A stretch of DNA of 64,000 nt from Lentzea waywayandensis (lineage in GTDB: Bacteria; Actinomycetota; Actinomycetes; Mycobacteriales; Pseudonocardiaceae): assembly GCF_900115955.1 (NCBI RefSeq), contig NZ_FOYL01000002.1, positions 124,001-188,000 on the forward strand, given 5' to 3'. Position numbers and translations under genes: made by a program. The notes below the pieces were generated by a model. That model was not told where the DNA came from, ran no database searches, and saw only the letters and a list, made by a program, of their open reading frames with translations. How positions within the stretch are numbered: position 1 is the stretch's first letter; the number at the start of each line of letters is the position of its first letter. Shown one piece after another: positions 43,398-50,805 of the stretch.

Positions 43398-44219
43398 TCA
43401 GCGCCCGTAACGGTTCTTGAGGTGCCGCCACCAGTCGCGCAGCATCCACCTGTCGAACTCGGTGATCACCGTGGAGCTACCGGCCTTCATGATGAACCCG
43501 CCGACACCGCTCGGTGTCCAGTCGTAGAAGTCGTCCAGGCCGAACGTGTGGCCTATCTCGTGCAGCAGGATGTGCACGTCCGACGAGTTCAGGTTGCCCA
43601 GGTAGTACTCGCTGCCTATCCGCTGACCCCAGTCACCGCCGGCGCCGCCGCCGAAGCCGGCCGTGAGCCACAACGACTGGTCGTAGTGCCGCGCGACGCC
43701 ACCGGGGCAGCGCGGATAGGACCCGTTGCGGTTGAAGAACCTGCCGCACCCTTCCGAGCACTGCGGCGCGTTCTCCCTGATGTCGTTGACGTAGATGTCG
43801 ACGGAGTTGTCGGTCCACTTCAGCTGGGCCCGGTCGCGCACGGCCCAGCCGACGACCTTGATGGGTACCGTGGCGTACGGCCAGTTGTTGTGGCCCGCCA
43901 TCACGTCCATCCACTTCTTGTACTGACGGGACAGCTGGGCGTGGATAGCGTCGCGCTGCGCCGCCGTCACCGAGGCGGGCGAGTCCCAGCGCACGCAGAA
44001 GTTCAGGTAACCGCCGTTGACGAAGACCTGGTCCCACCCGTAGTTGCGGAAGCCGTAGAGGTCGCCGTACGTGGACTCCACGTGCTGCCACACCTGGTTC
44101 AGCGGGGTCACGAGGTTCGCGGGCGGGTTCCACGTGTCCGCTCTCGCCGGAGCCGCCACGCTCGCCGCCATCACCGCCGCGAAGATCGCGGCCACGAGCC
44201 CCTTCCACAATCGAGACAT
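43398..44219 (-). CDS. Secreted metzincin-like zinc metalloprotease
   Basis: A 273-residue exported protein (signal peptide 1-27, ending APARA). The zinc motif HEIGHTFGLDD gives H220, E221, H224 and D230 as third ligand, and FIMKAG may be the Met-turn. Five cysteines (C75, C154, C158 and C171 among them) suggest disulfides. A protease inside a sugar-uptake and arabinofuranosidase operon implies a glycoprotein substrate, for example arabinosylated hydroxyproline-rich plant wall protein. AAAGGAGAG precedes the ATG. Confidence 0.85.
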   Translation of the reverse strand: MSRLWKGLVAAIFAAVMAASVAAPARADTWNPPANLVTPLNQVWQHVESTYGDLYGFRNYGWDQVFVNGGYLNFCVRWDSPASVTAAQRDAIHAQLSRQYKKWMDVMAGHNNWPYATVPIKVVGWAVRDRAQLKWTDNSVDIYVNDIRENAPQCSEGCGRFFNRNGSYPRCPGGVARHYDQSLWLTAGFGGGAGGDWGQRIGSEYYLGNLNSSDVHILLHEIGHTFGLDDFYDWTPSGVGGFIMKAGSSTVITEFDRWMLRDWWRHLKNRYGR

Positions 44220-44236
44220 CCTTGTCTCTCCTTTCG

Positions 44237-45028
44237 TCAGCCCTTCAATGCGCCGGAAGTGAATCCGCGCACGTAACTTCGTTGCAGGAAGGCGAAGAGC
44301 ACCAGGCAGGGCACCGCCATGAAGACCACACCGGCCTCCAGCGCGGCGTAGTCGATCGAGCCGTGGCTCGCGGTGCGCATGTTGACCACGGCGAGGATCG
44401 CGGTGAACTTGCCGGTGGAGTTCAGCAGGATCAGAGGGGCGAAGAACTCGCTCCACGAGGTGAGAAACGCGAACAGGCCCACGGTGACCAGACCCGGCCG
44501 GACCGCCGGGAGCATGATGCGAACCAGTGTGCCGAAGCTCGTGCAGCCGTCGACCCGCGCGGACTCCTCCAGTTCGATCGGCACGGCCTCGAAGCTGTTG
44601 CGCATCATGAACACCGAGAACGGCAGCTGGAAGACGATCAGCACGAGGCTCAGCCCGACCAGCGAGTCCTCCAGCCCGAGCCAGCCGAGCAGGACGTACA
44701 GGGCGATCAGGATCGTCGCGTAGGGCACCATCAGGATCGCGAGCGTCAACAGGAAGAGCACGTCCCTGCCGGGAAAGCGGAACCGGCCGAAGGCGTAGCC
44801 CGCGAAGGTGGCGACGACGAGCGTGCCGCCCACCGTCAGCGCGCTCACGACGACGCTGTTGAACACGTGCACCGGCCGGATTCCGTTGCTGGAGGTGAAG
44901 AGCCGCGCGTAGTTCTCCGCGCCGAACCCGGAGTCCGTGCGCACCGACGCCCATCCGCTCCACAGCAACGGGAACAGGAAGAGGATCGCGAGCGCGGTCC
45001 CGGTCACGTAGTAGCTCCACCTGCTCAT
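44237..45028 (-). CDS. Sugar ABC transporter permease (MalG type)
   Basis: A 263-residue permease with six membrane helices and the cytoplasmic EAA loop (EESARVDGCTSFGTLVRIMLPAVRPGL), which docks to a shared MsiK-like ATPase; no ATPase gene is in this operon. The ATG overlaps the other permease stop by 4 bases. It forms the second half of the import channel for the sugars released by the arabinofuranosidases. Confidence 0.93.
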   Translation of the reverse strand: MSRWSYYVTGTALAILFLFPLLWSGWASVRTDSGFGAENYARLFTSSNGIRPVHVFNSVVVSALTVGGTLVVATFAGYAFGRFRFPGRDVLFLLTLAILMVPYATILIALYVLLGWLGLEDSLVGLSLVLIVFQLPFSVFMMRNSFEAVPIELEESARVDGCTSFGTLVRIMLPAVRPGLVTVGLFAFLTSWSEFFAPLILLNSTGKFTAILAVVNMRTASHGSIDYAALEAGVVFMAVPCLVLFAFLQRSYVRGFTSGALKG

Positions 45029-45846
45029 GCCGATCGCCTCCGCAGAAAGGCGAACTGGAGTGAGCTCAGCACGGCCAGCAGCACGAGCAGCACCACCGAG
45101 ATCCCGGCCGCCGAACCGAGGTCCAGCCGGACGAACGCCTCCCGGTAGATCACCATGACCAGCGACGTGGTGCTGTTGTCCGGTCCTCCCCTGGTGAGGA
45201 TCCAGAACTGGTCGAACGCGAGCAGCGATCCGGTGACCATCATCGTGAGGACCAAGGCGATCGTCGGGCGCATCAACGGCACCGTGATCCGCAGGAACAT
45301 CTGCAGGCGCGTGGCACCATCGATGCGCGCCGCCTCGTAGACGTCGACCGGGATCGCCTGCAGCCCGGTCAGCAGGATCAGCATGTTGAACCCGGCGAAC
45401 CGCCACAGCACGAGCAGCACCACCGATCCCAGCGCCGGCCCGTCACCGGAGAACGGCAACGGGCCGACCTCCTCGCTCAGCAGACCGAGGAACAGCAGGG
45501 AGGCGCTGGCGAACCCCACCGCCACGGGCAGGAAGAACGCCGTGCGGAAGAAGCCCACTCCCCTGCGGCGGTTCTGCACCAGCAGCGCGAGTCCGAACGC
45601 GACGACGAACAGCAGGACCGTGATGATCACCGTGTACCGGACGGTGAACCAGGCAGCCGAGCCCAGCAGCGCGTTGTCGGCGATCGCGCTGTAGTTGGCC
45701 GGGAGGTTGAGCTTCGGGCTGCCGAGCAACGGCCAGCGGTGCAACGACATCCACGCGACCAGCAGCAGCGGCACGACGAAGAACAGCGCCACCAGGATCG
45801 CCGCGGGCGTGGCGTAGAGAGCTCCGGTGACCGCTCGCCTGCGCAC
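45025..45846 (-). CDS. Sugar ABC transporter permease (MalF type)
   Basis: A 273-residue permease with six helices and the EAA loop (YEAARIDGATRLQMFLRITVPLMRPTIAL). It starts 3 bases after the binding-protein gene and is coupled to the MalG-type permease. Together they build the membrane channel of a CUT1-family importer for oligosaccharides. Confidence 0.93.
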   Translation of the reverse strand: MRRRAVTGALYATPAAILVALFFVVPLLLVAWMSLHRWPLLGSPKLNLPANYSAIADNALLGSAAWFTVRYTVIITVLLFVVAFGLALLVQNRRRGVGFFRTAFFLPVAVGFASASLLFLGLLSEEVGPLPFSGDGPALGSVVLLVLWRFAGFNMLILLTGLQAIPVDVYEAARIDGATRLQMFLRITVPLMRPTIALVLTMMVTGSLLAFDQFWILTRGGPDNSTTSLVMVIYREAFVRLDLGSAAGISVVLLVLLAVLSSLQFAFLRRRSA

Positions 45847-45849
45847 GGA

Positions 45850-47094
45850 TCACTCCTTCCGCAGCGACTGGTTGATCGCGTCGTTGCCCGCCATCAGCGC
45901 CGAAGTGGGGTTGCCGAACAACGCGCCGCGCACGGCGGTCAGCCACGGCCCCTGCGGGTCGTTGAACGTGGCGTTGAAGTTGCGGGCATAGGGCGTCTTC
46001 CCCTTGGCCACCAACCCGTTGGCCGTCACGAGCCGGGGATCGGCCGAGGAGTACCTGTTCGCGGCGAGGTCGGTGCGGAAAGGTACTCCCTTGCGCTGGG
46101 CGATGACCTCGACCTGCGCTTCCTCCGACGTCGTCCAGGCCAGGAAGTCCCACGCCTGCTGGGCTTTCCCGCTCGTGGCGCCGATACCGACGGCGTCACC
46201 GCCGACGAAGGTGGACTCACCACCGGTGATGCCGGGGATCGGCGCGAGCCCCGTCTTCACGCCCTTGGCCTCGATGGCGTCGAGCCACACCGAGGGGCCG
46301 GGTGCGATGCCGACCTTCCCGCCCTGCAACGCGCCGAGCCAGGTCGGGCCCTGTTCCCCCTTCGACCCCGGTGACGCGACGCCCTCGTCGTAGAGATCGC
46401 GATACAGGGCGAAGACCTGGGCCATTTCCGGCGAGTCGATCCGCGCGCTCCGCCCGTCGGCGTCCAGCACGTCACCGCCGGCCGCCCAGACGGACGGCCA
46501 GAGCGTGAACTCGACGCAGCCACCGCAGTTCCCGCCGAAGTACGTGCCGTGCACGTCCCCGCCGATCTTGTCGATCTTGCGGGCGTGCTCGGCGAACTCC
46601 TGCAACGTCCGCGGCGGCTTCTCGGGATCGAGGCCGGCCTTGGTGTACAGGTCCTTGTTGTAGAGCATGACCGACAGGTCGATGGTGTGCGGCAGAGCGT
46701 AGTTGCGACCCTCCCAGGTGCCTGCCCGCACGTGGGAGGGGGCTACGGAGTCCTTGACCGGCAACGCGGAGAACTGTTCGGAGATGTCGGCCCACAGGCC
46801 CTGCGCCGCGTACTGCGGCGCGAACACCACGTCGGCGGCGAAGAGATCGGGCAACGACTTGACTCCCGCCGCGGAGGCGAGCTTCGCCGGGTACTCCTCG
46901 TTGGGGTAGGCGGTGACCTCGATCTTGTTGCGGTGACCGGCGTTGTAGGCGTCGGCGTACGCCTTGGACACCGATTCGGTCGCCGCGCGCGTCCACAACG
47001 TGAGCGTCGTCCCGTCGTCGGCGGAACCCTGCTTCTCCGCACCGCACGCCGCGGTGGCCAGCACCAGGACGACTGCCGCGAGCATCGCTTTCAC
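45850..47094 (-). CDS. Sugar-binding lipoprotein of CUT1 ABC transporter
   Basis: A 414-residue extracellular binding protein. The lipobox LATAACG puts the lipidated cysteine at C17. The family core is visible (NEEYPAKLASAAGVKSLPDLFAADVVFAP; NYALPHTIDLSVMLYNKDLYTKAGLDPEKPPRTLQEFAEHA). GTG start with AAAGGAG upstream. It captures the arabinose-containing oligosaccharide for the two permeases encoded directly downstream. Confidence 0.93.
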   Translation of the reverse strand: MKAMLAAVVLVLATAACGAEKQGSADDGTTLTLWTRAATESVSKAYADAYNAGHRNKIEVTAYPNEEYPAKLASAAGVKSLPDLFAADVVFAPQYAAQGLWADISEQFSALPVKDSVAPSHVRAGTWEGRNYALPHTIDLSVMLYNKDLYTKAGLDPEKPPRTLQEFAEHARKIDKIGGDVHGTYFGGNCGGCVEFTLWPSVWAAGGDVLDADGRSARIDSPEMAQVFALYRDLYDEGVASPGSKGEQGPTWLGALQGGKVGIAPGPSVWLDAIEAKGVKTGLAPIPGITGGESTFVGGDAVGIGATSGKAQQAWDFLAWTTSEEAQVEVIAQRKGVPFRTDLAANRYSSADPRLVTANGLVAKGKTPYARNFNATFNDPQGPWLTAVRGALFGNPTSALMAGNDAINQSLRKE

Positions 47095-47115
47095 GGTCTC
47101 TCCTTTGAGACGTGG

Positions 47116-49002
47116 TCAGGTCGTGGGCAACCAGACCCGCATGGTCGCCGGACCCCGGCGAGCCCAGCGGTGGTAGGGCAGGAGGTGCAGCGGTGCGAAC
47201 GTTCCGGGTCTGCCGGCCGGTTCGCCGTAGGGCCAGGACGACTCCCGCGCGGCGTCGAACCGCGCTCGCACCACCGAACCGTCACCGGTCTGCGCCGGGG
47301 CGTGCCCGGCGCAGACGCGGAGTGCGTCGAGGTCGATCTCCCCCAGCGACTCGGCGCACATCACGAGTGGACCGCGTTCGATCGCGACGCAGCCGCGCAC
47401 CGCGTCGATGCGCGGGTCCGGCCGGACGAACCGCGGCCGCATGGGCAACTCCAGCCGGATCTCCTGTCCCACGGCCCATTCGCGGGTCAGCACGACGTCT
47501 CCTGGCGCGACCGGGCGACGCTCGTGGTCCAGGACGAGGACCGCACCGGCCGCCCAGCCCGGCACGCGCAGGCTGACCGACCACGGGGTGCCGCCGTCGC
47601 TCCTGGTCACCCGCAGGGCCACGTCTCCTCCGTCGGGGTACGACGTGCGCACCTCGAGCCCGACGGGCCTGCCATCGGACAGCTGGGTCTCCACGTCGCA
47701 GTCGGCGTACTGGTGCAGCCGCAGTCCCGTCTCGTCCGCGGTGACGAGGTAGGACGACAGGCTCGCCAACAGCCTGGCGATGTTGGGCAGACAGCAGGAC
47801 ACCTCGAACCAGGGCGCGCGGAGCCCGCCGCCGACGTCGAGCCGCTCACCGTTGCCCTGGGCCCGTGCCGGAGTGCGCTGGTGCAACGTGTTGGCGTAGA
47901 AGAAGCTCCGGCCGTCGTCGCTGATCGCCGCGGCGACCAGGTTGTGCAGCACCCGGTCCACGACGTCGGCGTAGCGGCCGTCGCCGGTGGCCAGCAGCAG
48001 CCGTTGCGCGAGCATGATCGTGGCCACGCCCGCGCAGGTCTCGGCGTACGCCCGGTCGGCGGGCAGCACGAAGTCGTCGCCGAACGCCTCGTCCTGGTGC
48101 CGTGACCCCATCCCTCCGGTGATGTGGGTCCGGCGCGACCAGGTGTGGTCGAACTGCTCGATCACCGCCGCCAGCAGGTCGTCGTCGCCGGTCTCGACCG
48201 CGACGTCCACCGCGCCGCACGCCAGGTAGAGCGAACGCACCGCGTGTCCGCGCAGCACTGTCGCCTTGCGCACCGGGATGTCGTCGTTGAAGTAGGACCA
48301 GCCGAACTCGTGCGCGGGCAGGGTTCGGTACCCGCGACGGTCGACGAACAACGCGGCCTGGTCGAGGTAGCGTTGCTCACCCGTGAGCCGCGCCAGTTCC
48401 ACCAGCGCGGGCTCGATCTCCGGATGCCCGCAGACGGCAGGCGATCCGTCCGGCCCGAAGACCTCGCACACGTGGTCCGCGGCACGGCGCGCGATGTCCA
48501 GCAACGGTCCGGCGCCCGCCGTCCTCGTGCGGGCGACAGCGGCCTGCAGCAGGTGCCCGGTGCAGTAGAGCTCGTGTCCCCACGCCAGGTCGCTGTAGCG
48601 CGGCCGTTGCCACGGCCTCCCGAACGCGGTGTGGAGATAGCCGTCCTCGAACTGCGCGGCACCGAACGCCGACGTGAGCGCGTCGATCCGGTCGTCGAGG
48701 TCACTGTTCGCGGATCTGCCGTGCTCCCACGACATCGCCTCGACGATCTTGTAGACCTCGGAGTCGGAGAACTCGCGGCCCCGCCGCTCACGCGACCCGG
48801 CACCGTTCGCGACGGACGTGAAGTTGCCGGTCCAGCCGAGTTCGTCCATCCACTCCAGCGCGTGCCCGAGCGTCGCCTCGCCGTTGACCCGCTGGCGGAC
48901 CGCCCAGAAACCGCCGACGACGCGCACCTCGTCCGTCCCAAGTGGACGTAGGAGCCCGCGGTCCGGAACCACCGGGCCGCGGATCGACTGGGTGTTGCGC
49001 AT
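47116..49002 (-). CDS. Cytoplasmic GH127 beta-L-arabinofuranosidase
   Basis: A 628-residue enzyme without signal peptide. The complete GH127 zinc/nucleophile set is present: E321 and C323 (AETCAG), C403 and C404 (VSCCLPN), and the HPEIEPALVELARLTGEQRYL segment is typical. It would split imported beta-L-arabino-oligosaccharides inside the cell. An in-frame GTG three codons upstream is an alternative start. It is the first gene of the operon and faces the divergent LacI gene across a region with two operator-like dyads. Confidence 0.92.
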   Translation of the reverse strand: MRNTQSIRGPVVPDRGLLRPLGTDEVRVVGGFWAVRQRVNGEATLGHALEWMDELGWTGNFTSVANGAGSRERRGREFSDSEVYKIVEAMSWEHGRSANSDLDDRIDALTSAFGAAQFEDGYLHTAFGRPWQRPRYSDLAWGHELYCTGHLLQAAVARTRTAGAGPLLDIARRAADHVCEVFGPDGSPAVCGHPEIEPALVELARLTGEQRYLDQAALFVDRRGYRTLPAHEFGWSYFNDDIPVRKATVLRGHAVRSLYLACGAVDVAVETGDDDLLAAVIEQFDHTWSRRTHITGGMGSRHQDEAFGDDFVLPADRAYAETCAGVATIMLAQRLLLATGDGRYADVVDRVLHNLVAAAISDDGRSFFYANTLHQRTPARAQGNGERLDVGGGLRAPWFEVSCCLPNIARLLASLSSYLVTADETGLRLHQYADCDVETQLSDGRPVGLEVRTSYPDGGDVALRVTRSDGGTPWSVSLRVPGWAAGAVLVLDHERRPVAPGDVVLTREWAVGQEIRLELPMRPRFVRPDPRIDAVRGCVAIERGPLVMCAESLGEIDLDALRVCAGHAPAQTGDGSVVRARFDAARESSWPYGEPAGRPGTFAPLHLLPYHRWARRGPATMRVWLPTT

Positions 49003-49030
49003 CGTTGCCACGTAACGCACTCTGGTGTCC

Positions 49031-49042
49031 GAAAACGATTTC
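49031..49042. promoter_or_regulatory. LacI-type operator in front of the arabinofuranosidase operon
   Basis: GAAAACGATTTC has the form GAAA-W-CG-W-TTTC, symmetric around a central CG, as expected for LacI-family operators. It lies 29 bp upstream of the GH127 start on the minus strand. Confidence 0.65.
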
Positions 49043-49094
49043 GACAATGCGCCATTCGTTGCACGGACCGTCGAATTGACAGTCGAACAACGTT

Positions 49095-49107
49095 CGAAAG
49101 GTTTTCG
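49095..49107. promoter_or_regulatory. Second LacI-type dyad abutting the lacI start codon
   Basis: CGAAAGGTTTTCG (half-sites CGAAA and TTTCG with 3-bp centre) lies directly before the ATG of the regulator. A consensus TTGACA (49076-49081) sits just upstream, so binding here would block expression of the regulator itself. The distance to the first dyad is about 65 bp, suitable for looping. Confidence 0.5.
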
Positions 49108-50118
49108 ATGGGCAGACGGCGATCGGAAGCGGTGACCCTGGGAGACGTGGCGAAGCTGGCGGGCGTGTCGATCGCCACCGCCTCGAAGGCGATCAACAAC
49201 CGCGGCGAGGTCGCGGCGGGCACCCGCGCCCGCGTCGTGCGAGCGGCGGCGGAGTTGTCCTTCCAGCCCAACGTTCTCGCGCAGGGCCTCGTGGCCGGCC
49301 GCACCCGCGCGATCGGCCTGCTCACCGACGAGCTCGACGGCCGGTTCGCCATCCCCATCCTGCTGGGCGCCGAGAACGCCCTGTCGAACCAGGAGATGTC
49401 GGTCCTGCTGTGCGACACGCGTGGCGACGCGATCCGCCGAAACCATTACATCCGAACACTTCTGGCGCGTCAGGTGGACGGATTCATCGTGGTCGGCGAC
49501 AGCAACGACGTCCGCCCGTCGCTGATGGCGGACATCCCGGTGCCCGCGGTGTACGTCTACTGCCGGTCGACCAACCCGGACGATCTCAGTCTCGTCTCCG
49601 ACGACGAGGGAGGCGCACGGCTCGCGATCGAGCACCTGATCGCGTTGCGCCGCAGGCACATCGCCCACATCACCGGCCCCCACCTCTACCGCGCCGCCCG
49701 TGCCCGAGCCGCCACCGCGCTCGCCGTCCTGGAGGAACACGGACTGAGCCTCGCCGGCGGCCGGCCGCTGCACGGCGAGTGGTCCCAGCACTGGGGCAGG
49801 CAGGCCGCCCGCCTGCTGGTCACCACAGCGCCCGAAGTGGACGCGATCTTCTGCGGCAACGACCAGATCGCCAGTGGCGTCGCGCAGTCGCTCACCGACC
49901 TGGGCCGGCGCGTACCCGACGACGTGGCGATCATCGGATACGACAACTGGGAGATCTTCGCCGCGGACTGCAAGCCGCCCCTGACCACGATCGACCTCAA
50001 CCTCCAGCAACTCGGCACGAGCGCCGTCACGCACCTGTTCGCGGCGCTCGAAGGCGTTCCGGCGACTGGCGTGGTCCGGCAGCCGTGCCGGCTCGTCGTA
50101 CGCGAGTCCACGGCCTGA
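49108..50118 (+). CDS. LacI-family transcriptional regulator
   Basis: A 336-residue regulator. The helix-turn-helix (TLGDVAKLAGVSIATASKAINNRGEVAAGTRARVVRAAAELSFQPN) contains the usual hinge region, followed by a periplasmic-binding-protein-like sensor domain (AIGLLTDELDGRFAIPILLGAE; IFCGNDQIASGVAQSL). It diverges from the eight-gene operon, and the two dyads between them are its likely operators. The inducer should be an L-arabinose-containing breakdown product. Confidence 0.94.
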   Translation: MGRRRSEAVTLGDVAKLAGVSIATASKAINNRGEVAAGTRARVVRAAAELSFQPNVLAQGLVAGRTRAIGLLTDELDGRFAIPILLGAENALSNQEMSVLLCDTRGDAIRRNHYIRTLLARQVDGFIVVGDSNDVRPSLMADIPVPAVYVYCRSTNPDDLSLVSDDEGGARLAIEHLIALRRRHIAHITGPHLYRAARARAATALAVLEEHGLSLAGGRPLHGEWSQHWGRQAARLLVTTAPEVDAIFCGNDQIASGVAQSLTDLGRRVPDDVAIIGYDNWEIFAADCKPPLTTIDLNLQQLGTSAVTHLFAALEGVPATGVVRQPCRLVVRESTA

Positions 50119-50119
50119 A

Positions 50120-50136
50120 GAGTCCGAAGTGGACTC
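50120..50136. terminator. Small hairpin after the lacI gene
   Basis: GAGTCC / GGACTC with a 5-nt loop begins 2 bases after the stop codon of the regulator. Short stem, no T tract. Confidence 0.35.
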
Positions 50137-50306
50137 AACGGTGCCGGACCGGTTGGTGCGTGATGCCGGTTTCACCGCCCGAGCCGCGGAAACGCCGTGG
50201 CGAAAGCAGGTGCGAAAGTTCCCGGTCAACTCATTTCACCCACCCGGCGACAGGCGTTCTGGCAGCATCCGAACCGAGATCGGCAGAACTGTTGGGGGAC
50301 TCGCTG

Positions 50307-50672
50307 ATGAAGATCCTGTCCGGCGCCGGCGTGTTCGGCGCGTCCATCGCACTCGTGCTGGCCACCTCCGGCGTGGCGGCGGCCGACTGCCCGCCCGGCG
50401 ACCGCGCCGTGTGGTCCGCGCCGAGCGTGCCGGTGCCCGTGACCATCCACGACCTGCAGCCGCACAAGTGCTACAACGTGCACGGCCTGCTCGGGGAGAA
50501 GGCCACCTACCTGGCCAACAGGACGAAGAACTCGGTGCTGAACATGTTCTCCGAGCCCAACTGCGGCGGCGGGCTGTTCATCGACGCGATCTTCCCGCCC
50601 GAGCCGGGCAACCGTTCGGAGTCGACGAAGGAGTACTACTCCTTCAACGTCTCCCCGCTGAACGGCGGCTGA
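50307..50672 (+). CDS. Small secreted protein of unknown function
   Basis: A 121-residue exported protein with a clear signal peptide (MKILSGAGVFGASIALVLATSGVAAA, cleavage near residue 26). The mature part has three cysteines and is rich in turn residues (DCPPGDRAVWSAPSVPVPVTIHDLQPHKCYNVHGLLGEK; FSEPNCGGGLFI). It resembles small I36-type inhibitor-like or beta/gamma-crystallin-like secreted proteins of actinomycetes, but no family is certain. A strong hairpin follows. It is monocistronic. Confidence 0.7.
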   Translation: MKILSGAGVFGASIALVLATSGVAAADCPPGDRAVWSAPSVPVPVTIHDLQPHKCYNVHGLLGEKATYLANRTKNSVLNMFSEPNCGGGLFIDAIFPPEPGNRSESTKEYYSFNVSPLNGG

Positions 50673-50680
50673 GCGACGCG

Positions 50681-50706
50681 AGGCCCCGGGCGGAGGTCCG
50701 GGGCCT
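50681..50706. terminator. Strong terminator hairpin
   Basis: AGGCCCCGG and CCGGGGCCT form a perfect 9-bp, all but one GC/CG-rich stem with an 8-nt loop, starting 9 bases after the stop of the small secreted protein gene. Confidence 0.75.
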
Positions 50707-50805
50707 TGACACAACAGTCGGTTCGAACGAAAGGCCGAGCCGGTACTGAACCGTTTGCCGGTCGCGATAGTCTGATAGGCCTATGGCACCGGTCAGGCAA
50801 GTTCC

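Noticed and set aside
47116..50229. Cytoplasmic GH127 extended to 1037 codons
   Set aside because: The extension runs antisense through the LacI gene and across the operator region; the GH127 fold starts at 49002.
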